A stretch of DNA of 17,881 bases from Chloroflexota bacterium. Lineage in GTDB: Bacteria > Chloroflexota > Dehalococcoidia > GIF9 > UBA5629. The translations under genes and the position numbers were made by a program. Below are positions 13,672 to 17,881 of this stretch, piece after piece (positions within the stretch are counted from its first letter, which is position 1; every line of letters begins with the position of its first letter). The notes beneath the pieces are model-generated. The model did no database searches. It was given only the letters and a program-made list of their open reading frames with translations, and had not been told where the DNA came from. Location: NCBI GenBank assembly GCA_026389695.1, contig JAPLHI010000078.1, positions 1-17,881 on the forward strand, written 5' to 3'.

Positions 13672-15216
13672 ATGGAAAACGATATCGAGTATCTGAAAAA
13701 GCGCAGGGAAGAGGCATTAAAGATGGGCGGACCTGATAAAGTCGCCCGCCAGCACAAAGAGGGAAAACTGACCGTCAGGAAGCGTGTGGATATATTATTT
13801 GATCAGGGTACTTTCCAGGAATATGGTTTGCTGGCCACACATCAAAGTCACCGTGCAGAAATGGCAGATAAAATTACACCTGCCGATGGCGTTGTTACAG
13901 GCTTTGGCAAAATCAACGGAAGACGGGCAGGTGTAATAGCTGAGGATTTTACAGTTCGTGGCGGCTCTGTTGGCATAACACATGGAATGAAAAAAATGCG
14001 CATGGTATTTTTAGCTACTCAGGAAAAAGTTCCGTTAGTGTGGTTACTTGATGGAGCTGGAGCCAGAGCGGAGGAGTACATTGCCGAAGGGCTTCCTATG
14101 GTAGCACACCAGCTGAATATAGCCCGTATGTCAGGCATCGCCCCGCAGGTAGGAATAGTTATGGGTCCATCGGCAGGTGATTCCTCACTTTGCGCCAGTT
14201 TACTTGAATTCATCATAATGACCAAGCCTACCGGTATGATGGCCGCTGGAGGCCCTCCGGTGGTGCTGTCAGCATTGGGGCAGGTTGTTTCCAAGGAAGA
14301 ACTGGGAGGGTGGAAAATTCATTGCACAGAATCGGGCGTAGCAGATAATCCTGCTGAAGATGATATAGATGCCATTAAGATGGCTAAGCGATACCTTTCA
14401 TATCTTCCCACTAGTGCTTATGAATATCCCCCATATGTGGAGCCGGACGACGATCCCGATAGAATGGATGAAGAATTGCTTCACATATTACCGGAAAACC
14501 TCCGCCAACCCTATGATATGAAGCGTATTATTAATTGCGTTGTAGATAAGGGAAGCTTCTTTGAAATTAAGCCCCTGTATGCCAAAGAAATGATAACAGG
14601 TTTTGCCAGGATGAACGGGCACGTTGTTGGTATAGTAGCAAACCAGCCCCTGGTCCTTGCCGGTTCCATAACTGCCAGGGCAGCGCAGAAGGAACGTCAT
14701 TTCATTGACCTGTGCAACGCTTACCATATTCCCCTTCTTTTCCTGGCTGATGTACCTGGTGTCATGACGGGTCCGGATTCCGAGAAAGAAGGTGCGCTCC
14801 GCTATGGGTTGGCTATAGCATATTCCCTGGCATATGCAGATGTGCCTAAAATTACAGTAGTAATACATAAAGCCTTCGGTATGGGCGGATGCGCAATGTG
14901 TGGATATGGTGCCGGTCAAACGCTGACGCTGGCGTGGCCCAGGGTGGATTTCGGTTCAATTCCAACAGATGGTGGGGTACTCGCCGCGTACAAATCTGAG
15001 CTTGAAAAGGCAGAAGATCCGCAAGCGTTGCGGAAAGAACTGGAAGAAAAATTTGCAAAATACTCCGGCCCCTACCCGGCTGCAGGCGCGTTCAATGTCG
15101 ATGACGTAATTGATCCAAGGGAAACAAGACCCAGAGTTGTACGCGCATTTGAACTTGCCCTCAGTCGTAGAGTGGTTCCACCTTCACCTGCCATGAGAAT
15201 TGGGGTTATGCCCTGA
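13672..15216 (+). CDS. Acyl-CoA carboxylase carboxyltransferase (beta) subunit, copy 2
   Basis: A 514-residue paralogue of the previous gene, full length and colinear in domain order but clearly diverged. It has KLTVRKRVDILFDQGTF (32-48), TPADGVVTGFG (69-79), LDGAGAR (126-132), EELGGWKIH (209-217), ANQPLVLAGS (323-332), ADVPGVMTG (359-367), HKAFGMGGCAM (399-409) and DDVIDPRETRPR (477-488). The two copies share the GGWKxH signature, differ at the CoA-side motif (GAGAR against GGAR) and at the biotin-side motif, and so probably act on different acyl-CoAs or form a mixed complex. There is no good Shine-Dalgarno sequence before the ATG. The 129-nt gap upstream holds a lone TATAAT (13601-13606), so a separate weak promoter is possible. 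Codon use looks more AT-rich than in copy 1. Confidence 0.9.
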   Translation: MENDIEYLKKRREEALKMGGPDKVARQHKEGKLTVRKRVDILFDQGTFQEYGLLATHQSHRAEMADKITPADGVVTGFGKINGRRAGVIAEDFTVRGGSVGITHGMKKMRMVFLATQEKVPLVWLLDGAGARAEEYIAEGLPMVAHQLNIARMSGIAPQVGIVMGPSAGDSSLCASLLEFIIMTKPTGMMAAGGPPVVLSALGQVVSKEELGGWKIHCTESGVADNPAEDDIDAIKMAKRYLSYLPTSAYEYPPYVEPDDDPDRMDEELLHILPENLRQPYDMKRIINCVVDKGSFFEIKPLYAKEMITGFARMNGHVVGIVANQPLVLAGSITARAAQKERHFIDLCNAYHIPLLFLADVPGVMTGPDSEKEGALRYGLAIAYSLAYADVPKITVVIHKAFGMGGCAMCGYGAGQTLTLAWPRVDFGSIPTDGGVLAAYKSELEKAEDPQALRKELEEKFAKYSGPYPAAGAFNVDDVIDPRETRPRVVRAFELALSRRVVPPSPAMRIGVMP

Positions 15217-15511
15217 TTTCAATATAGCCCTAGTGTGCGAAATCAATAGGGATAGCAAACGATTGTTCATCGCATCTATTATAAATATCGTTCCACCCAC
15301 AGTATTTAATCTTGCAATATCCCTGCCTGTAATCACGATCTAATCAAAGAAAATCTAGCAAGCAATGAAACAAGGAGTACTCTTAAAAACTTGAGGTATA
15401 TTATTTCAGCCTCGCCAATCATTGACTTCACACCGGCTATTTATTAGATTTATTATATAAGTATACTGATGCCCAAAAACAGGTATGTGATATCATTGAA
15501 CCGCAATAAAT
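15217..15511. other. AT-rich gap without a recognised gene
   Basis: I find no coding sequence, RNA gene or clear terminator here. A promoter-like pair, TTGACT (15422-15427), 17-nt spacer, TAGATT (15445-15450), points toward the small frame at 15512. Confidence 0.4.
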
Positions 15512-15628
15512 ATGCAACATAGACTAAAAATACTATTCATTATTTTCGCAGCCTCGCTAATGCTTTCCTGTATTAAACCCGGCATGGCTTATTTCAAAAC
15601 CCGCTTCTCATTGACACGTTTCAGCTGA
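15512..15628 (+). pseudogene. Short signal-peptide-like reading frame, possible gene remnant
   Basis: A 38-residue frame starting ATG: MQHRLKILFIIFAASLMLSC, then IKPGMAYFKTRF before the stop. The positive N-terminus, hydrophobic core and LMLSC (close to a lipobox) look like the export signal of a secreted or lipoprotein gene whose body is missing. There is no ribosome-binding site (CCGCAATAAAT precedes the ATG). It could also be chance. It overlaps the promoter of the next gene. Confidence 0.3.
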
Positions 15629-15639
15629 ACTGCTATGGT
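15611..15639 (+). promoter_or_regulatory. Promoter of the response-regulator gene
   Basis: A perfect TTGACA (15611-15616), 17-nt spacer and TATGGT (15634-15639, 4/6). The start would be near 15646, with a leader of about 53 nt. Confidence 0.5.
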
Positions 15640-15698
15640 ATAAACAGAAAATGAACGTATGCGTGATTCCAGTCTTTGAGGACAGGTATCAGTGAATT

Positions 15699-16382
15699 AT
15701 GGAACAGAAAGATCACAGAATCAAAATTTTAGTAGCTGATAAGCAGCAGGTTTTCCGCAAGGGACTTGAATTAATGCTCGGTCAGGCCGGTGACATTAAT
15801 CTGTGTGCGTCGGTAAGCTCTGAAAAGGAATTACTGAACGCAATAACTGAGTTTTATCCTGATGTACTGGTACTTGATATAAGCATGCTGGATACTAACG
15901 TTCACCTGGCAGCAACCGTAAAACAGCAACTGCCCAGTATTGCTATTATCATCGTTACGCCACAACCCAATGATGAGGAGATGTTTCTGGCAATCAAATC
16001 CCGTGCAGCTTCATACCTGGACCGCAGTACTTCAGCAGAGGAATTGCTTACTACAATACGCAGAGTTGCTTCAGGAGAATATCCTTTGAACGACAGCTTC
16101 CTGAACCACCCGGATGTCGCCAGGAAAGTATTGCAGCAATTCCAGGATATATACTGGGGAAAAGGAGCTGAAATCCTCGTTTCGCCGCTAACACCGAGAG
16201 AATTTGAAATATTGAATTTCATGGCAAAAGGGGACACTAACAAACAGATTGCTGAAAAGCTCACGGTCAGCGAGCATACTATTAAAAATCACATAACATC
16301 AATATTACGCAAGCTGGATGTTAACGCACGGACAGAAGCGGTGATTGCCGCCATCAAACGCGGGATAATCTCCTTCCAATAA
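15699..16382 (+). CDS. NarL/LuxR-family response regulator with atypical receiver
   Basis: A 227-residue DNA-binding response regulator. The receiver domain is residues ~8-125, with phosphoacceptor D60 (VLVLD60IS) and T87. The LuxR-type helix-turn-helix is ~162-225 (LTPREFEILNFMAKGDTNKQ, then IAEKLTVSEHTIKNHITSIL). The acidic pocket that normally carries two acidic residues reads VAD14-K15, and the conserved lysine after beta-5 is replaced (SYLDRS, where the usual motif is GYLxK). Phosphorylation may therefore be weak or absent. No histidine kinase is adjacent, so it is an orphan. The likely Shine-Dalgarno (GAGGACAGG) is rather far from the ATG. Its TAA at 16380-16382 directly abuts the stop of the convergent serpin gene, and no terminator is visible between them. 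Targets are unknown. Confidence 0.9.
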   Translation: MEQKDHRIKILVADKQQVFRKGLELMLGQAGDINLCASVSSEKELLNAITEFYPDVLVLDISMLDTNVHLAATVKQQLPSIAIIIVTPQPNDEEMFLAIKSRAASYLDRSTSAEELLTTIRRVASGEYPLNDSFLNHPDVARKVLQQFQDIYWGKGAEILVSPLTPREFEILNFMAKGDTNKQIAEKLTVSEHTIKNHITSILRKLDVNARTEAVIAAIKRGIISFQ

Positions 16383-17663
16383 TTATTTGGCCGGATTTAG
16401 AACGCGCCCTACGAAAAGAATTGTGCCTGTTTTAATATCGCGAATCACAAATATAAAGGGGTGGTCTACAGTCATTTCAACAGGTTGCGCAGGCATTGCT
16501 GTTGCTCCGATAACCACCGCTGTAGCTGCCGCCGCCTCGGTACCCGATTCATCTACTGAAACAAACGCCTTGTGAAGAACATCTGTAATTAGTAAATCAC
16601 GTTTTCCATCCATACCCGAGAAATCTGCTTGATCGGAAAATGCCAACGGCATACCCATTCTGGCCAGTTTTTCTTTCAAGCTTAAACTGGAGTCGAACTC
16701 GAATTTGGGCATAGTCAGCGCCACACGCTTATATGAAAGAGTTTTGATGATTCCATTTAACCGGTCAGCATTCAACGAGCTTTCGAAAACTTTAAATTGA
16801 CCTGACTCAGGCATCAGTATCAGCACAGCTAGTTCACGTCCGTCATACGGCAGTTCAACTGCCTGATAAGTGATACCATCCATATATGCAAAGGACTCCG
16901 TCTGTTTCATCATGGGCGCCAAGATAGTATCACCTGTGAGTAAGTGGAAAGTGCCATTGGCTGTCAGGTTCTTCTCGAAAGGATGCTGCCAGGCAGCATT
17001 GAAATAAATGGCATTCGTGAGCACCAGTGCGGTTAGTTTGTCAATAGCACCTCTCGGTATCAGGTCCTTTATCCTGCCTTCTGTCTGATCGCTGACCCAG
17101 TTATTAATTGTGCTCCGCGCTTCTTCCGTCGCGTTCATAAAATCAAGTACTCTCAATCCAGCGCCGTAATTAGCTGCCAGCATGTCCAGGTATGCGGGAA
17201 GAAACTGGTAATCTTTTTGCCCCCAGATGGCATTGACCATGTTTAACCGGAAGCCTTTGCCATCCTTGCCTTGTGCGCCCTGACCGCGACTACTTAGTTC
17301 CTGATCCAGTCCGTTGAAGGTGTAATGGAGCTTATCCTGGGGCAGTGTATAATGCAGTGTTTTAGCCATCTCCTGTTCGGTAGCCCCACGTGCTCCACCG
17401 TAAGTCATGGCAAGAGCTATAGATACGCTATAGGGAGAATAGAAAAGGTTTCCTTCATTTTCCCGGAGTGATTGGTAAAGGTCTAAAGCAAAGTTATTAT
17501 TTCCGGAAACCAGTTCTGAAAGATCAGACTGATTTATATCGAGTGAAGAAATCCTCTGTTTATCCGACTTCACCACCCCTCCCGATGTAGTTTGTGCACA
17601 CGCGACAAGATTGAAGAGCAAAATATTTATTAACGCCACTACAAATATCAATTTATCCTTCAT
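16383..17663 (-). CDS. Serpin-family protease inhibitor, predicted lipoprotein
   Basis: A 426-residue serpin. The N-terminus is a lipoprotein signal (hydrophobic LIFVVALINILLFNLV, lipobox LVAC with C22), so the protein is probably anchored on the outer face of the membrane. The serpin fold follows: NLFYSPYSVSIALAMTYGGA (72-91), LTNAIYFNAAWQHPF (215-229), ELPYDGRELAVLILMP (270-285), MPKFEFDSS (318-326). The hinge of the reactive loop is intact (GTEAAAAT, 374-381), as expected for an inhibitory serpin. By the standard count from E372 as P17, the cleaved bond is T388-A389, within IGATAMP, which suggests an elastase-like or similar target. The loop is about three residues longer before the HPFIF strand than in alpha-1-antitrypsin. 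The ATG follows AAGGGG by 9 nt. A role in protecting the cell from foreign or own proteases is an inference. Confidence 0.93.
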   Translation of the reverse strand: MKDKLIFVVALINILLFNLVACAQTTSGGVVKSDKQRISSLDINQSDLSELVSGNNNFALDLYQSLRENEGNLFYSPYSVSIALAMTYGGARGATEQEMAKTLHYTLPQDKLHYTFNGLDQELSSRGQGAQGKDGKGFRLNMVNAIWGQKDYQFLPAYLDMLAANYGAGLRVLDFMNATEEARSTINNWVSDQTEGRIKDLIPRGAIDKLTALVLTNAIYFNAAWQHPFEKNLTANGTFHLLTGDTILAPMMKQTESFAYMDGITYQAVELPYDGRELAVLILMPESGQFKVFESSLNADRLNGIIKTLSYKRVALTMPKFEFDSSLSLKEKLARMGMPLAFSDQADFSGMDGKRDLLITDVLHKAFVSVDESGTEAAAATAVVIGATAMPAQPVEMTVDHPFIFVIRDIKTGTILFVGRVLNPAK

Positions 17664-17722
17664 TTTCCATACCCCTTAAATTGAATTCAACAGTAAGAAT
17701 AACGGATAAGCACCAAAATTAG

Positions 17723-17740
17723 TTTAGCACTATTGCTAAA
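17723..17740. promoter_or_regulatory. Operator-like inverted repeat over the -35 of the last gene
   Basis: TTTAGC-ACTATT-GCTAAA, perfect 6-bp arms with a 6-nt centre, overlapping the -35 hexamer of the promoter at 17733-17761. It lies between the divergent serpin and flavoprotein genes and could control either. Confidence 0.35.
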
Positions 17741-17761
17741 ACATTACTTCTTACATATAAT
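17733..17761 (+). promoter_or_regulatory. Promoter of the flavodoxin-like gene
   Basis: TTGCTA (17733-17738, 4/6), exact 17-nt spacer and a perfect TATAAT (17756-17761). The start would be near 17768, giving a leader of about 24 nt. Confidence 0.5.
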
Positions 17762-17791
17762 TGGCTTCACCAAGCTAGAGAAGATTGCAGG

Positions 17792-17881
17792 ATGAAAATA
17801 CTCGGCATTGTAGTAAGCTACAGATGCCAGTGCAACAGGGAGATACCGATAAAGGAGGTCCTTATAGCAGTTGAGGAACAG
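17792..17881 (+). CDS. Flavodoxin/NADPH-dependent FMN reductase-like protein, 5' part only
   Basis: The first 30 codons of a gene that runs off the window. MKILGIVVSYR followed by EIPIKEVLIAVEE has the shape of the first strand, phosphate loop and first helix of NADPH-dependent FMN reductase/iron-sulfur flavoprotein families (usual form MKILGIVGSxR-KNGNT-EILVKEAL). The loop is altered: the glycine of GSxR is V8, and KNGNT is replaced by CQCNR, with two cysteines. That would disturb standard FMN phosphate binding, so the protein may be divergent or the gene degenerate. GAGAAG about 8 nt upstream could be the ribosome-binding site. Confidence 0.6.
   Translation, partial: MKILGIVVSYRCQCNREIPIKEVLIAVEEQ

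Noticed and set aside
14488..14919. 143-codon minus-strand frame inside the second carboxyltransferase.
   Set aside because: Antisense to conserved carboxyltransferase motifs, with no ribosome-binding site or recognisable domain.
15221..15255. CCCTA...TAGGG inverted repeat after the second carboxyltransferase as a terminator.
   Set aside because: Only 5 bp of stem, a long loop and no T-run; too weak to call.
17724..17741. Possible CIRCE (HrcA) element: TTAGCACT at 17724 matches the left half.
   Set aside because: The right half GAGTGCTAA is absent at the required nine-base spacing; the symmetry is a shorter TTTAGC/GCTAAA repeat.

Overview
The window looks like a chromosomal stretch from an anaerobic, uncultured bacterium, most likely a Chloroflexota/Dehalococcoidia-type sediment organism. 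This is inferred from gene content: cysteine-rich ferredoxins, tandem acyl-CoA carboxyltransferases, a PiT/DUF47 phosphate pair, DUF3795, and a conserved Chloroflexi-like hypothetical protein. There is no rRNA or marker gene to settle it. I see no tRNA or rRNA genes, CRISPR array, insertion sequence or phage genes.

Layout. (1) 1-2720: a small two-helix membrane protein on the minus strand, then two tandem, colinear ~350-residue paralogues on the plus strand. Each has a winged-helix-like N-terminus, a cysteine-rich middle and a C-terminal 2[4Fe-4S] ferredoxin. Their promoter is overlapped by a very strong palindromic operator. A perfect 14-bp hairpin closes the unit. (2) 2743-5020, minus strand: lemA, a TPM-domain protein and a conserved hypothetical protein in one operon. 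The lemA start region appears frameshifted, and the TPM protein has an unusual non-glycine tail. (3) 5166-6577: a DUF3795 zinc-ribbon protein followed 12 nt later by a PiT phosphate permease that is split into two frames and lacks about 20 residues. (4) 6644-8938, minus strand: a cytoplasmic GH3 beta-glucosidase, lying between PiT and its usual partner, the DUF47/PhoU-like protein (9301-9933), which is followed by a nitroreductase. Three inverted repeats cluster around the DUF47 promoter. (5) 10534-10940, minus strand: decayed genes. These are the C-terminal half of an RsbW-type anti-sigma kinase, out of frame with the N-terminal part of a membrane protein that resembles a cation-efflux transporter. 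(6) 11151-15216: an SDR oxidoreductase and two divergent acyl-CoA carboxyltransferase subunits, with no biotin carrier or biotin carboxylase in view. (7) 15699-17663: an orphan LuxR-type response regulator with a degenerate receiver pocket, whose stop codon abuts that of a convergent lipoprotein serpin. A flavodoxin/NADPH-FMN-reductase-like gene begins at 17792 and runs off the window.

How the parts relate. The SDR and carboxyltransferases point to acyl-CoA metabolism. DUF3795-PiT and DUF47 point to phosphate uptake that may be damaged here. The lemA/TPM operon is an envelope unit. The most unusual content is the paired winged-helix/Fe-S proteins with their operator, and a set of lesions (lemA start, PiT deletion, RsbW/transporter scar) that are either real gene decay or assembly errors. 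The right half, from about 10.5 kb, is visibly more AT-rich between genes than the left.
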